Shown here piece by piece: positions 1 through 8,071 of a stretch of 32,012 nucleotides of DNA (position 1 is the stretch's first letter; the number at the start of each line of letters is the position of its first letter). The position numbers and the translations under genes are program-made. Origin of the DNA: an uncultured Eubacteriales bacterium (lineage in GTDB: Bacteria > Bacillota > Clostridia > Oscillospirales > CAG-272); the NCBI GenBank assembly GCA_934503195.1, contig CAKSVM010000032.1, positions 1-32,012 on the forward strand, given 5' to 3'. The notes under the pieces were generated by a model that made no database searches, was not told where the DNA came from, and saw nothing but the letters and a program-made list of their open reading frames with translations.

Positions 1-293
1 CGAACCCGGTTCTCTCGACTCTCCGCTACTTCCGCGACGAGTATGTCGCTCACGTGAGAGACAAGAAGTGCCCGGCGGGCGTCTGCACGCACCTCCTCTC
101 CTTCGTCATCGACAAGGACAAGTGTATCGGATGCGGAAAGTGCGCGAAGAACTGCCCGGCCGACACGATCGTCAAGACGACCTACGTCGCTCCCGGCCAC
201 AAGCTCCCGTCGTACGAAATCCAGTCCGACAAGTGCGTCAAGTGCGGTGCTTGTATGTCCGGCTGTAAGTTCGGCGCGATCAGCAAGCAGTAA
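1..293 (+). CDS. hydB: NuoF-like hydrogenase subunit, C-terminal end (partial)
   Basis: This is the last ~97 codons of a gene that begins before the window; the frame is open from base 3 and ends in TAA. The visible protein opens with a TLRYFRDEY stretch and KKCPAGVC, typical of the C-terminal part of NuoF-like subunits of NAD(P)-linked [FeFe] hydrogenases (HydB/HndC). It then carries a two-cluster ferredoxin domain with CIGCGKCAKNCP and CVKCGACMSGC, each a CxxCxxCxxxC/P ligand set for a [4Fe-4S] cluster. In the family this subunit holds the FMN and NAD(P) site, which would lie upstream. The gap to the next gene is 32 bases, so the two are very likely one operon. The exact electron acceptor cannot be told from this fragment. 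Confidence 0.9.
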   Translation, partial: NPVLSTLRYFRDEYVAHVRDKKCPAGVCTHLLSFVIDKDKCIGCGKCAKNCPADTIVKTTYVAPGHKLPSYEIQSDKCVKCGACMSGCKFGAISKQ

Positions 294-325
294 TCGGATT
301 TCAGGAAAGGAGTACATATTTTACA

Positions 326-2062
326 ATGGATATGGTAAATGTAAAAATCAACGGAAGAGCCTACGAAGTTCCTGCAAATTCGACGGTTCTCGAAGCCGCT
401 AAGTACGCCGGAGTCGACATTCCGACTCTCTGCTACCTCAAGGACATAAATGAGATCGGCGCGTGCCGCATCTGCCTCGTCGAGGTAGTCGGCGCACGCG
501 GACTCGTGACCTCCTGTGTCTACCCGGTAAACGAAGGCATGGAGATCCTCACGAACACCCCGAAGGTTCTCGCGGCACGCAAGACTAACCTCGAGCTCGT
601 CCTCTCGAACCACGAGAAGAAGTGTCTCTCCTGCCCGCGCAGCACCTCCTGTGAGCTTCAGAAGCTCGCCAACGAGTACGGCTGCGAGGAAGGTCACTTC
701 ACCGGCGAGTCGATCCACTACGAGAAGGATGAATCCACCTCGTGGCTTGTCCGCGACAACAACAAATGTATCCTCTGCCGCCGCTGCGTCGCGGCCTGCA
801 AGAATATGCAGGGAATCGGCGTGATCGGCACTAACGACCGCGGATTCGACACTCATATTGGAACTCTCTTCGAGAAGCCGCTCGCTGAGACCTCCTGCGT
901 CGGATGCGGACAGTGCATCGTCGCCTGCCCGGTCGGCGCGCTCTACGAAAAGGACGACACCCAGAAGGTTCTCGACGCGATCGCCGATCCGACCAAGCAC
1001 GTCGCTATCTGCACCGCTCCGTCGGTCAGAGCGACCCTCGGCGAGTGCTTCGGCAACGCGCCCGGAACCGATGTTGAGGGCAAGATGGTCGCGGCTATCA
1101 AGCGTCTCGGCTTCGACGGCGTCTATGACATGAACCTCACCGCTGACCTCACGATCATGGAAGAGGCTACCGAATTCCTCGACAGAGTCGCTAACGGCGG
1201 AAAGCTCCCGCTCATCACCTCCTGCTCGCCCGGATGGATCAAGTACTGCGAGCACTACTTCCCGGATATGACCGAGAATCTCTCGTCCTGCAAGTCGCCC
1301 CAGCAGATGTTCGGCGCGATGTACAAGACCTACTACGCCGAGAAGATGGGCATCGACCCGAAGGACATCTTCTTCGTCTCGGCAATCCCCTGCACCGCGA
1401 AGAAGTTCGAGGTCACCCGTGACGGCGAGAACGCGGCGGGCGTTCCGGACGTCGATGTCGCTATCACGACCCGCGAGCTCGCTCGTCTTATCGAGAAGGC
1501 AGGCATCAACTTCAACAATCTCCCCGACGAAAAGTTCGACCAGCCGTTTGACATCGGCTCTGGCGCGGGCGCGATCTTCGGCGCGACCGGCGGCGTTATG
1601 GAGGCGGCTCTCCGCACCGCGGCTGAGGTCATCCTCGGCAAGCCGCTCGAGAAGCTCGACTTCGACGATGTCCGCGGAACCGCTCCGATCAAGCGCGCGA
1701 CCTATCAGCTCGGCGATAAGACGATCCGCGTCGCGGTCGCTTCGGGCACGAAGAACGCCAAGGAGCTTCTCACGAAGGTTCAGAACGGCGAAGAGCAGGT
1801 CGATTTCATCGAGATCATGTGCTGCCCCGGCGGATGCGTCAACGGCGGCGGACAGCCTCTCCAGCCCGCGTCTGTACGCAACTCGGTCGACCTCCGCGCT
1901 CTCCGCGCCGCTGTCCTCTACAAGGCGGACGCCGCTATGGATCTGCGCAAGTCGCACGAGAACTCGGCCGTAAAGAAGCTCTACGACGAGTATCTTGAGA
2001 AGCCCGGAAGCCACAAGGCTCACGAAATTCTCCACACTCACTACGTAAAGCGCGGTCTTTAA
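326..2062 (+). CDS. hydA: [FeFe] hydrogenase catalytic subunit (HydA/HndD type)
   Basis: A 578-residue group A [FeFe] hydrogenase that makes or consumes H2, probably in a cytoplasmic HydABC/HndABCD-type complex with the NuoF-like subunit just upstream. Domains in order are an N-terminal [2Fe-2S] fold (residues ~1-80), a His/Cys [4Fe-4S] segment (HEKKCLSCPRSTSC), two ferredoxin clusters (CILCRRCVAAC; CVGCGQCIVACP), and the H-cluster domain. H-cluster motifs are TSCSPGW (Cys300), IPCTAKKFE (Cys356) and MCCPGGC (Cys500, Cys504), followed by the short C-terminal segment ending AHEILHTHY. Length and domain order match four-cluster clostridial enzymes. The ribosome site AAAGGAG lies 13 bases before the ATG, rather far. 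The first H-cluster motif has Ser where CpI-type enzymes have a second Cys, and the second has Ile before PC where Met is usual. Confidence 0.95.
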   Translation: MDMVNVKINGRAYEVPANSTVLEAAKYAGVDIPTLCYLKDINEIGACRICLVEVVGARGLVTSCVYPVNEGMEILTNTPKVLAARKTNLELVLSNHEKKCLSCPRSTSCELQKLANEYGCEEGHFTGESIHYEKDESTSWLVRDNNKCILCRRCVAACKNMQGIGVIGTNDRGFDTHIGTLFEKPLAETSCVGCGQCIVACPVGALYEKDDTQKVLDAIADPTKHVAICTAPSVRATLGECFGNAPGTDVEGKMVAAIKRLGFDGVYDMNLTADLTIMEEATEFLDRVANGGKLPLITSCSPGWIKYCEHYFPDMTENLSSCKSPQQMFGAMYKTYYAEKMGIDPKDIFFVSAIPCTAKKFEVTRDGENAAGVPDVDVAITTRELARLIEKAGINFNNLPDEKFDQPFDIGSGAGAIFGATGGVMEAALRTAAEVILGKPLEKLDFDDVRGTAPIKRATYQLGDKTIRVAVASGTKNAKELLTKVQNGEEQVDFIEIMCCPGGCVNGGGQPLQPASVRNSVDLRALRAAVLYKADAAMDLRKSHENSAVKKLYDEYLEKPGSHKAHEILHTHYVKRGL

Positions 2063-2070
2063 TTAAGATA

Positions 2071-2104
2071 AAAATCACGGAGCCCCGGCTCCGTGATTTT
2101 TTGT
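2071..2104 (+). terminator. Intrinsic terminator after the hydrogenase genes
   Basis: A perfect 14-bp inverted repeat (2071-2084 with 2087-2100, core ATCACGGAGCC) closes on a tiny loop and ends in a T run. It sits 9 bases after the hydA stop codon and ends the hydrogenase operon. Confidence 0.92.
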
Positions 2105-2176
2105 CCGGAAATAATCATCCAGTAATGATCATTTGACAAATTCCGGCCGTCACTTCTGAACGAACGCTTGATTTTC

Positions 2177-2203
2177 AGTCAATAATCGCCCGGATGATTG
2201 ACT
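2177..2203. promoter_or_regulatory. 27-bp imperfect palindrome over the araM -35 box
   Basis: Arms AGTCAAT (2177-2183) and ATTGACT (2197-2203) are perfect complements. After one mismatched pair the symmetry continues for three more pairs (ATC/GAT), giving 10 of 11 paired positions around a GCCCG centre. The right arm contains the -35 hexamer TTGACT, so a bound protein would block RNA polymerase. The regulator is unknown. Confidence 0.5.
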
Positions 2204-2226
2204 TTTTCGCGAATCTGTGGTATCAT
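2198..2226 (+). promoter_or_regulatory. Promoter of araM-like gene
   Basis: TTGACT at 2198-2203, a 17-bp spacer ending in TGTGG, and TATCAT at 2221-2226 form a housekeeping-type promoter 30 bases before the start codon. A second TATAAT at 2226-2231 overlaps it but is badly spaced from the -35. Confidence 0.75.
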
Positions 2227-2255
2227 ATAATCATCAAATAAAAAGAGGTACACTC

Positions 2256-3617
2256 ATGGATAATACGCTTGAAGCACTCATTGAAAACGACGGCTTTGTC
2301 TGCCCGGTCTGCGGACGCCGCCACTACGGAAAGCTTGAAAACTGCGTCATCGGCGAAAACGCGCTCGCTTCCCTGCCCGGACTCGTGAAAAAGCTCGTCC
2401 CCGACTCGCCGAAGGCCTTCATCCTCTGCGACCGCGACACCTTTACCGCGGCGGGTGAGAGAGTCACAAAGCTCCTCGAAGCCGAAAAAATCGAATATAA
2501 GCTCCATATCGTCGAGCGGAAAAAGCCGGCTCCCGACGACCGGATCGTCGGCGAAGCCCTGATGTGGATCGACAAATCCTGCAATCTCGTCATCGCGGTC
2601 GGCGGCGGCGTAATGAACGACACATGTAAAATCATCGCGACGGCCTATGACATCCCCGACATAATCGTCGGAACCGCGCCGTCGATGGACGGCTTCGCGT
2701 CGGCGACCTCGTCGATGGAACGCTGCGGCTTCAAGATCTCGATCGACTCGAAATGCCCCGAGGCCGTGATCGGCGACACGTCGATTCTCGCGGCCGCGCC
2801 GAAGAAAATGATCCGCTCCGGAATCGGCGATATGCTCGCGAAGTACATAAGCATCGTCGAATGGCGGCTCGGCAAGCTGATCCGCGGCGAATATTACTGT
2901 GATTTCATCGCCGGACTCGTGCGGAAATCGCTGTCTGAGGTCGTCGGAAACAGCGAATCCGCGCTATCAGGCGACAAAGAAGCGGCCGGAAAGGTCATGC
3001 GCGGACTCGTCCTCGCCGGACTCGGAATGAACTACGCCGGAATCTCGCGCCCCGCGTCGGGCATGGAGCATTACGTCTCGCACGTCCTCGATATGCGCGC
3101 GCTCGAATTCGGCTCGCACGCCGATCTGCACGGAATCCAGTGCGCGCTCGGCACGCTGATGACTCTCCGCGGCTACGAGATCCTGACCGAAAAGATCAAT
3201 AAGAACGGAATCGACCGCGAACGCGCGCTTGAGTCGGTCGTCGGGTTCTCGCGCGAAAAATGGTTCGACGTCCTTCGCGAAAAGTTCGGCAAGGGCGCGG
3301 ACGCGATGATCGCGAACGAGCTTCGCGAGGGCAAGTACGATAAGGATTCGCACAAAGTCCGCCTCGATTTCATAATCCGGCACATCGACGAGATCCTCGG
3401 AATCGTGAAGGATCTCCCGACCTCGGCCGAAATCTATGATTTCATGAAAAAAGTCGGACTTCCGACGACGGCGGCCGAGCTTGGCGTCAGCCGCGGGGAG
3501 CTTCGCGACGCCTTCTATATGGCGAAGGACATCCGCGACAAGTACGTCCTCGGGCGGCTTCTGTGGGATCTCGGCCTCCTTGACGAGGTGACCGACGAGG
3601 TCATGAAATCCTTCTGA
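2256..3617 (+). CDS. araM: sn-glycerol-1-phosphate dehydrogenase (AraM/EgsA family)
   Basis: A 453-residue cytoplasmic metal-dependent alcohol dehydrogenase of the AraM/G1P dehydrogenase family, which reduces dihydroxyacetone phosphate to sn-glycerol-1-phosphate with NAD(P)H. Visible marks are a Rossmann-like FILCDRDTF strand, the nucleotide-binding loop AVGGGVMND, the family motif GTAPSMDGFAS, and candidate metal ligands Asp192 (GIGDMLAKY), His272 (MEHYVSH) and His292 (DLHGIQ). The N-terminus carries a small CPVCGRRH motif that could bind zinc. The ATG at 2256 was chosen because AAAAGAGG lies seven bases before it; an in-frame start 39 bases upstream would sit on the promoter. It is a single-gene unit with its own promoter, 103 bases from the MATE gene. 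In Bacillus the product feeds heptaprenylglyceryl phosphate; the role here is inferred. Confidence 0.88.
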   Translation: MDNTLEALIENDGFVCPVCGRRHYGKLENCVIGENALASLPGLVKKLVPDSPKAFILCDRDTFTAAGERVTKLLEAEKIEYKLHIVERKKPAPDDRIVGEALMWIDKSCNLVIAVGGGVMNDTCKIIATAYDIPDIIVGTAPSMDGFASATSSMERCGFKISIDSKCPEAVIGDTSILAAAPKKMIRSGIGDMLAKYISIVEWRLGKLIRGEYYCDFIAGLVRKSLSEVVGNSESALSGDKEAAGKVMRGLVLAGLGMNYAGISRPASGMEHYVSHVLDMRALEFGSHADLHGIQCALGTLMTLRGYEILTEKINKNGIDRERALESVVGFSREKWFDVLREKFGKGADAMIANELREGKYDKDSHKVRLDFIIRHIDEILGIVKDLPTSAEIYDFMKKVGLPTTAAELGVSRGELRDAFYMAKDIRDKYVLGRLLWDLGLLDEVTDEVMKSF

Positions 3618-3655
3618 CTGTTCGAAAAGTGCAATAAAAATAGTTCAAAAGTCGA

Positions 3656-3684
3656 TTGCAACTCCCCCGAAAGTGTGATATAAT
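3656..3684 (+). promoter_or_regulatory. Promoter of MATE-araC operon
   Basis: TTGCAA at 3656-3661 and TATAAT at 3679-3684 are separated by exactly 17 bp. No terminator is evident between araM and this promoter, so some read-through from araM is possible. Confidence 0.8.
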
Positions 3685-3720
3685 AGACTGGTGATTTTTG
3701 AAAGGGGACATGGCAATCAG

Positions 3721-5082
3721 ATGAAAACTCTTCAAAAAAACGGAATCGACATGACCGAGGGCAGGCTCGCCGGAAAAATCCTCGCTTTTTCGGTTCCGCT
3801 GATGCTGACAAATCTTTTACAGCTTCTCTACAACGCCGCCGACATAATCGTCATCGGGCGGCTCTGCGGACAGGATCCGGTCGCGGCGGTCGGATCGTCT
3901 TCGTCCTTCTGCGCGCTGATCGTCAACGTTTTTCTCGGACTCTCGGTCGGAGTCAGCGTCGCGGTCGGAAAATACATCGGCCAGAAGCGCGGAAACGACG
4001 TCTCGGAGACGGTTCACACGGCCGCGATACTCGGAATTCTCTGCGGAATCGCCGCCGGGATTCTCGGAACGCTCGTCTCCGAGCCGGTTCTGCGGCTTCT
4101 GAAAACGCCCGACGCCGTTATGCCGCTCGCGCTGATTTATCTGCGGATCTACCTTATCGGCTGTCCGGGAAATCTTCTCTACAACTTTCTCGCGGCCGTT
4201 CTGCGCGCGAAGGGCGACACGGAGCATCCGTTCATCTTCTTAAGCATTTCGGGCGTCGCGAACGTCATCCTCAACATAGTCATGGTGGCGGTTTTCAGGC
4301 TTGACACAGCCGGAGTCGCGATCGCGACGGTTGTCTCGCAGTATCTCTCGGCCGCGATGATGGTCGTCTACATGAAAAATCTCGGCGACGACTGCAAAAT
4401 CGACTTCGGAAAGCTCCGCCTGAACTCAAAAAAGACGCTTGAGATCGCGAAAATGGGACTTCCGTCTGGCGTTCAGAGCTCGGTCTTCGCGATTTCGGCG
4501 ATGGTGATTCAGTCGGCGGTCAACTCGTTCGGCCCGGCGGTCATGGCCGGAAACACGGCGGCCGGGAGCGTCGATAGCTTCTCATACGCGATTCACAACG
4601 CGTTTCACTACACGTCAACATCATTCGTAGCGCAGAATTTCGGCGCGAAGAAGTTCGACCGGATCGAAAAATCGGTCAGAATCTGCTTTGTCTACGCGAT
4701 AATCTCGGCTCTGATCTCGGGCGGGATAATCTACCTCTTCGCAAATCCGCTCCTCTCCATCTACCTTCCGGGCAACGACGCGGCGATCGCGGCCGGAACG
4801 GTCAGACTCAAATGGCTCTGCCTCCTCTACTTCCTACTCGCGATGATGGACGTCATGAGCGGCTCGCTCCGCGGACTCGGACGCGCGCTCGTGCCGACGA
4901 TAATCTCGCTGATCGGCTCGTGCGGACTCAGAGTCCTCTGGATCTACACGGTTCTGCCGAAGGTTCACACGCTTGACGTTCTGTATCTGTCCTACCCGAT
5001 CACATGGGGCGCGACATTTATCGCGCTATTTGCCGCATATCTTATCGTCAAAAGCCGCCTTGAGAGGAAAAGTCTGTCATGA
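3721..5082 (+). CDS. MATE-family multidrug/Na+ efflux transporter
   Basis: A 453-residue inner-membrane protein of the MATE family, which exports cationic drugs or metabolites against Na+ or H+. The N-terminus (KILAFSVPLMLTNLLQLLYNAAD) is the classic MATE opening, and about twelve hydrophobic segments follow with the second half repeating the first (GLPSGVQSSVFAISAMV). The ATG at 3721 is preceded by AAAGGGG at 3701-3707 with a 13-base gap, inside which lies a four-codon open frame (3710-3724) whose TGA overlaps this ATG. Its stop overlaps the start of the AraC gene by four bases (ATGA), so the two are translationally coupled. The substrate cannot be inferred. Confidence 0.92.
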   Translation: MKTLQKNGIDMTEGRLAGKILAFSVPLMLTNLLQLLYNAADIIVIGRLCGQDPVAAVGSSSSFCALIVNVFLGLSVGVSVAVGKYIGQKRGNDVSETVHTAAILGILCGIAAGILGTLVSEPVLRLLKTPDAVMPLALIYLRIYLIGCPGNLLYNFLAAVLRAKGDTEHPFIFLSISGVANVILNIVMVAVFRLDTAGVAIATVVSQYLSAAMMVVYMKNLGDDCKIDFGKLRLNSKKTLEIAKMGLPSGVQSSVFAISAMVIQSAVNSFGPAVMAGNTAAGSVDSFSYAIHNAFHYTSTSFVAQNFGAKKFDRIEKSVRICFVYAIISALISGGIIYLFANPLLSIYLPGNDAAIAAGTVRLKWLCLLYFLLAMMDVMSGSLRGLGRALVPTIISLIGSCGLRVLWIYTVLPKVHTLDVLYLSYPITWGATFIALFAAYLIVKSRLERKSLS

Positions 5083-5903
5083 GATACATATCCTTCCATG
5101 AGCTTTACACGCTTCCATTTGAGATCAGCGACGTCTGCTGCATGAGTCAGCAGTGGGTGAACGGCGCGCTTTTCCGCCGCGACAAACCGCGTCTCGCGAC
5201 CGGAATTCTCTGGCTTCAGAGCGCGCGCGGAATCTACACGAGTCACGACGGGCGAAAGCTCGAAGTCACGCCTAAAAACCTCGTCTGCCTTCCGGTCGAC
5301 AGCGTTTACACCGTCCTGAACCTCGACTGCGCGCCGACTCCGATCCACGCGTATCTCGTGGAATTCAACATCAAGGTCGGCGAGAGCATCGTCTCCTTCG
5401 CCGATATGCCGTTTATGATAAACAGCGTGAACAAATTCATCGCGGCCGAGCTGACCCGCGCCGCCGTGAAGGCCTACGAAGCCCCGGTGCAGTCTCCGGT
5501 CGCGATCCGCGCCGCCGTTTACAGACTCCTCGAATTCCTCGGCCGCGAAACGCTCGTCGCCTACAAACGAAAGTTCGAGTCGATCTCGCGCGGAATCGAA
5601 CTCATGGAGGACGACCGCCAGTGCCGCCTGACGATTGAGGAAATCGCGGCCGAAAGCGGCGTCAGCAGCGGATGCTTCCGACGGCTCTTCCGCGAATATT
5701 CGGGCAAGAGTCCGCTCGATTACCGGATGGATCTGAGACTTTCGCTCGCCAAGAATATGCTCGCCGAGAGCGATCAGACGGTCGAGTCGATCGCCGACGC
5801 GCTGGGATTCGATTCCGGCGCGTATTTCTGCCGGCTTTTCAAGAAGAAAACCGACCTGACGCCGAGCGAATTCCGCGCGAAGATCAAGGACGAGGGGATA
5901 TAG
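5079..5903 (+). CDS. AraC-family transcriptional regulator
   Basis: A 274-residue regulator with a cupin-like N-terminal ligand domain (~1-150) and a C-terminal double helix-turn-helix (~170-270). The DNA-binding part shows IEEIAAESGVSSGCFRRLFRE in the first HTH and the family signature IADALGFDSGAYFCRLFKKK followed by LTPSEFR in the second. Its ATG overlaps the MATE stop codon, so it is made from the same mRNA and is the likely regulator of the exporter or of the exporter's substrate pathway; that link is inference. The N-terminal domain (LVCLPVDSVYTVLN) gives no clear ligand. Confidence 0.9.
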   Translation: MRYISFHELYTLPFEISDVCCMSQQWVNGALFRRDKPRLATGILWLQSARGIYTSHDGRKLEVTPKNLVCLPVDSVYTVLNLDCAPTPIHAYLVEFNIKVGESIVSFADMPFMINSVNKFIAAELTRAAVKAYEAPVQSPVAIRAAVYRLLEFLGRETLVAYKRKFESISRGIELMEDDRQCRLTIEEIAAESGVSSGCFRRLFREYSGKSPLDYRMDLRLSLAKNMLAESDQTVESIADALGFDSGAYFCRLFKKKTDLTPSEFRAKIKDEGI

Positions 5904-5905
5904 AA

Positions 5906-6026
5906 GATTGAAAGCTGACGCTTTCAATCAGCATTTTGTGTCCCTATCGCGGTTTTTAAGCCGCGATTTGGCTGCGCCAACCGCGCCCCAAAAAGCAAGA
6001 TAAGGAAGCTTTTGCTACGCAAAAGC
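5906..6026. repeat. Cluster of four small hairpins in the araC-pyrG gap
   Basis: Four perfect inverted repeats follow one another in 121 bases: GATTGAAAGC (5906-5915/5920-5929), ATCGCGG (5946-5952/5961-5967), TTGGC (5968-5972/5976-5980) and GCTTTTGC (6008-6015/6019-6026). None is followed by a strong T run on the plus strand. The gap otherwise holds only the terminator that follows. Confidence 0.55.
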
Positions 6027-6043
6027 CATGGTCATAAAAGTGA

Positions 6044-6070
6044 AAAAGACGCGTTTTTGACGCGTCTTTT
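6044..6070. terminator. Bidirectional terminator between araC and pyrG
   Basis: AAAAGACGCG (6044-6053) pairs perfectly with CGCGTCTTTT (6061-6070) around a TTTTTGA loop. It has A and T tracts on both sides, so it can end both the MATE-araC mRNA and the convergent pyrG mRNA, whose stop lies 13 bases away. Confidence 0.88.
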
Positions 6071-6082
6071 CTGTTCTTTTTC

Positions 6083-7687
6083 TCATTTTCCGGCCTTTTT
6101 GAGCGCGGAAGCTATGAAGCCTTTGAAGAGCGGATGCGGCTTGTTCGGGCGCGATTTGAACTCGGGGTGATACTGCACGCCGACATAAAATGGGCGATCC
6201 GAAAGCTCAACCGTCTCGACGAGCTTTCCGTCGGGCGAGATTCCCGAAAGCGTCAGTCCGTGCGAGGTCATGACGTCGCGGTAATCGTTGTTGAACTCAT
6301 AGCGGTGACGATGACGCTCCGAGATCTCGGTTTTGCCGTAGCAGCGTTCCATCGTCGTGCCGGGAGCGATTACGCAGGGATACGCGCCGAGTCTGAGCGT
6401 GCCGCCCTTGTCGATATCGTTGCTCTGGCCGGGCATGAAGTCGATGACCTTGTTCTTGCAAAGCTCGTCAAACTCGCCCGAATGCGCGTCGGTGATCCCG
6501 CAGACGTCGCGCGCGAACTCGATCACCGCGATCTGCATTCCAAGGCAGATTCCGAAATACGGGACGTCATGCTCTCTGGCGAACTTCGCGGCGAGGATCA
6601 TTCCCTCGATTCCGCGGCTTCCGAAGCCGCCGGGGACGATGATTCCGTCGAGTCCCGAGAGCTTGTCCTCGTAGTCGGACGGAGTCAGCGTCTCGGAGTC
6701 GATCCAGTGGATGTCGACGTCGGCGTCGAGCGAATATCCGGCGTGGCGGAGTGCCTCGGCGACCGAAAGATACGCGTCGTGAAGCTGAACGTACTTTCCG
6801 ACAAGGCCGATCGTGACCTTCTTCGAACGCGCCTTGATGCGTTCCACAAGCTCGGTCCACTCGGTGAGGTCGGGCTTCGGCGCGTCGATTCCAAGCTCGC
6901 GGCAGACGATCGACGAGAAATCCGACTTTTCGAGCATCAGCGGAGCCTCGTAGAGGAAGGGGAGCGTGATATTTTCGATGACGCAGTCGGGCTTGACGTT
7001 GCAGAAGAGCGAAATCTTCTTGAAAATCGAATCCTCCAGCGGCTCGTCGCAGCGCAGGACGATGATGTTCGGGTTGATTCCCATGCCCTGAAGCTCCTTG
7101 ACCGAGTGCTGTGTCGGCTTCGATTTATGTTCGTCCGAGCCGCGCAGGAAGGGGACAAGCGTCACGTGGATGAAGAGGCTGTTCTCGCGGCCGACCTCAA
7201 GCGAGATCTGTCTTACGGCCTCAAGGAAGGGCTGAGACTCGATATCGCCGATCGTTCCGCCGATTTCGGTGATGACGACGTCCGCGTCGGTCTGCTTTCC
7301 GACGCTGTAGACGAATTCCTTGATCTCGTTCGTGATGTGCGGGATGACCTGAACGGTCGAGCCGAGATATTCGCCGCGGCGTTCCTTGTTGAGGACGTTC
7401 CAGTAGACCTTTCCGGTCGTGAGGTTCGAATATTTGTTCAGATCCTCGTCGATGAAGCGTTCGTAGTGGCCGAGATCGAGGTCGGTTTCCGCGCCGTCCT
7501 CAGTGACATAGACCTCGCCGTGCTGATAGGGACTCATCGTGCCGGGATCGACGTTGATGTAGGGGTCGAGCTTCTGCGCGGCGACCTTGAGTCCGCGCGC
7601 TTTGAGGAGTCTTCCGAGCGAGGCCGCGGTGATTCCCTTTCCGAGTCCCGAGACGACTCCGCCGGTAACAAAGATGTATTTTGTCAT
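6083..7687 (-). CDS. pyrG: CTP synthase
   Basis: A 534-residue CTP synthase, which converts UTP to CTP using ATP and glutamine-derived ammonia. The N-terminal synthetase domain starts with TKYIFVTGGVVSGLGKG, carrying the P-loop-like GGVVSGLGKG, and includes DPGTMSPYQHGEVYVTEDG. The C-terminal class I glutamine amidotransferase has GGFGSRGIEG, catalytic Cys381 in FGICLGMQ, and the HPEF catalytic His/Glu. The start at 7687 was chosen because GGAAGG precedes it and the protein then begins as the family does; the frame stays open 32 codons further up without support. It is a single-gene unit with its own promoter about 100 bases upstream. No obvious attenuator was seen in that leader. Confidence 0.97.
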   Translation of the reverse strand: MTKYIFVTGGVVSGLGKGITAASLGRLLKARGLKVAAQKLDPYINVDPGTMSPYQHGEVYVTEDGAETDLDLGHYERFIDEDLNKYSNLTTGKVYWNVLNKERRGEYLGSTVQVIPHITNEIKEFVYSVGKQTDADVVITEIGGTIGDIESQPFLEAVRQISLEVGRENSLFIHVTLVPFLRGSDEHKSKPTQHSVKELQGMGINPNIIVLRCDEPLEDSIFKKISLFCNVKPDCVIENITLPFLYEAPLMLEKSDFSSIVCRELGIDAPKPDLTEWTELVERIKARSKKVTIGLVGKYVQLHDAYLSVAEALRHAGYSLDADVDIHWIDSETLTPSDYEDKLSGLDGIIVPGGFGSRGIEGMILAAKFAREHDVPYFGICLGMQIAVIEFARDVCGITDAHSGEFDELCKNKVIDFMPGQSNDIDKGGTLRLGAYPCVIAPGTTMERCYGKTEISERHRHRYEFNNDYRDVMTSHGLTLSGISPDGKLVETVELSDRPFYVGVQYHPEFKSRPNKPHPLFKGFIASALKKAGK

Positions 7688-7791
7688 AATTCTGCCTTCC
7701 TTCCCAAAAAGAAAACGCCGCCCGGGTCGAAGGGTGAGGAAAAACCCGACGCCGGACGAACGCCATTGTTCATCTGATTTCATACATGATT

Positions 7792-7820
7792 ATTATAGCA
7801 CCAATCGACCTGTTTGTCAA
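7792..7820 (-). promoter_or_regulatory. Promoter of pyrG
   Basis: On the minus strand TTGACA (7820-7815) and TATAAT (7797-7792) are separated by 17 bp. The predicted leader is about 100 nt. The region from here to 7954 shows no gene or further clear signal. Confidence 0.88.
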
Positions 7821-7954
7821 GAGGGAATGTTGCACAAAATCGCGGATGTCTTCTTTCATGTAATTCGGTGCTGTAATATTCGTCCGATTCCGATCTGATC
7901 CGCTTGTTAAAAACCGTCGGGTTTCACAAAAATCAGATTTTTTGCCCCGCCCCC

Positions 7955-7983
7955 TTGACAAACCGGGAAAGATGGTGTATAAT
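7955..7983 (+). promoter_or_regulatory. Promoter of the asnB T-box transcript
   Basis: TTGACA (7955-7960), a 17-bp spacer and TATAAT (7978-7983). It closely resembles the tRNA-Gly promoter at 13588, including CCGGGAAA in the spacer and ATGGTG before the -10. Transcription should begin near 7990, ahead of both the hairpin at 8003 and the T-box. Confidence 0.88.
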
Positions 7984-8002
7984 ATATTCATTCAAGGCAA
8001 GG

Positions 8003-8039
8003 ACGCCAATGAACTCATATGGGTTCATTGGCGTTTTTT
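8003..8039 (+). terminator. Promoter-proximal terminator-like hairpin
   Basis: ACGCCAATGAAC (8003-8014) pairs perfectly with GTTCATTGGCGT (8023-8034), the stem extends by two more pairs to an ATAT loop, and six T follow. It lies only ~15-20 nt after the predicted start of transcription and before the T-box. It should release most transcripts unless it is read through or refolded. Confidence 0.75.
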
Positions 8040-8071
8040 GTCGTAAAGGCGGGCGGGTTTTTACCCGGAGA

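Noticed and set aside
182..2041. Long open frame on the minus strand opposite hydA (over 600 codons)
   Set aside because: It is a mirror of GC-rich codon use in hydA. The product has no recognisable domain and no ribosome site.
2132..2137. TTGACA as a possible extra -35 before araM
   Set aside because: No -10 hexamer lies 16-18 bp downstream.
6134..7777. Long plus-strand open frame opposite pyrG
   Set aside because: Low-complexity Arg/Asp/Val-rich product with no domain, fully antisense to a certain gene.
7770..7991. Short minus-strand frame whose product contains YTIFPGLS, similar to another at 13503-13624 with YTIFPDLS
   Set aside because: The likeness comes from translating two near-identical plus-strand promoters backwards, not from related proteins.
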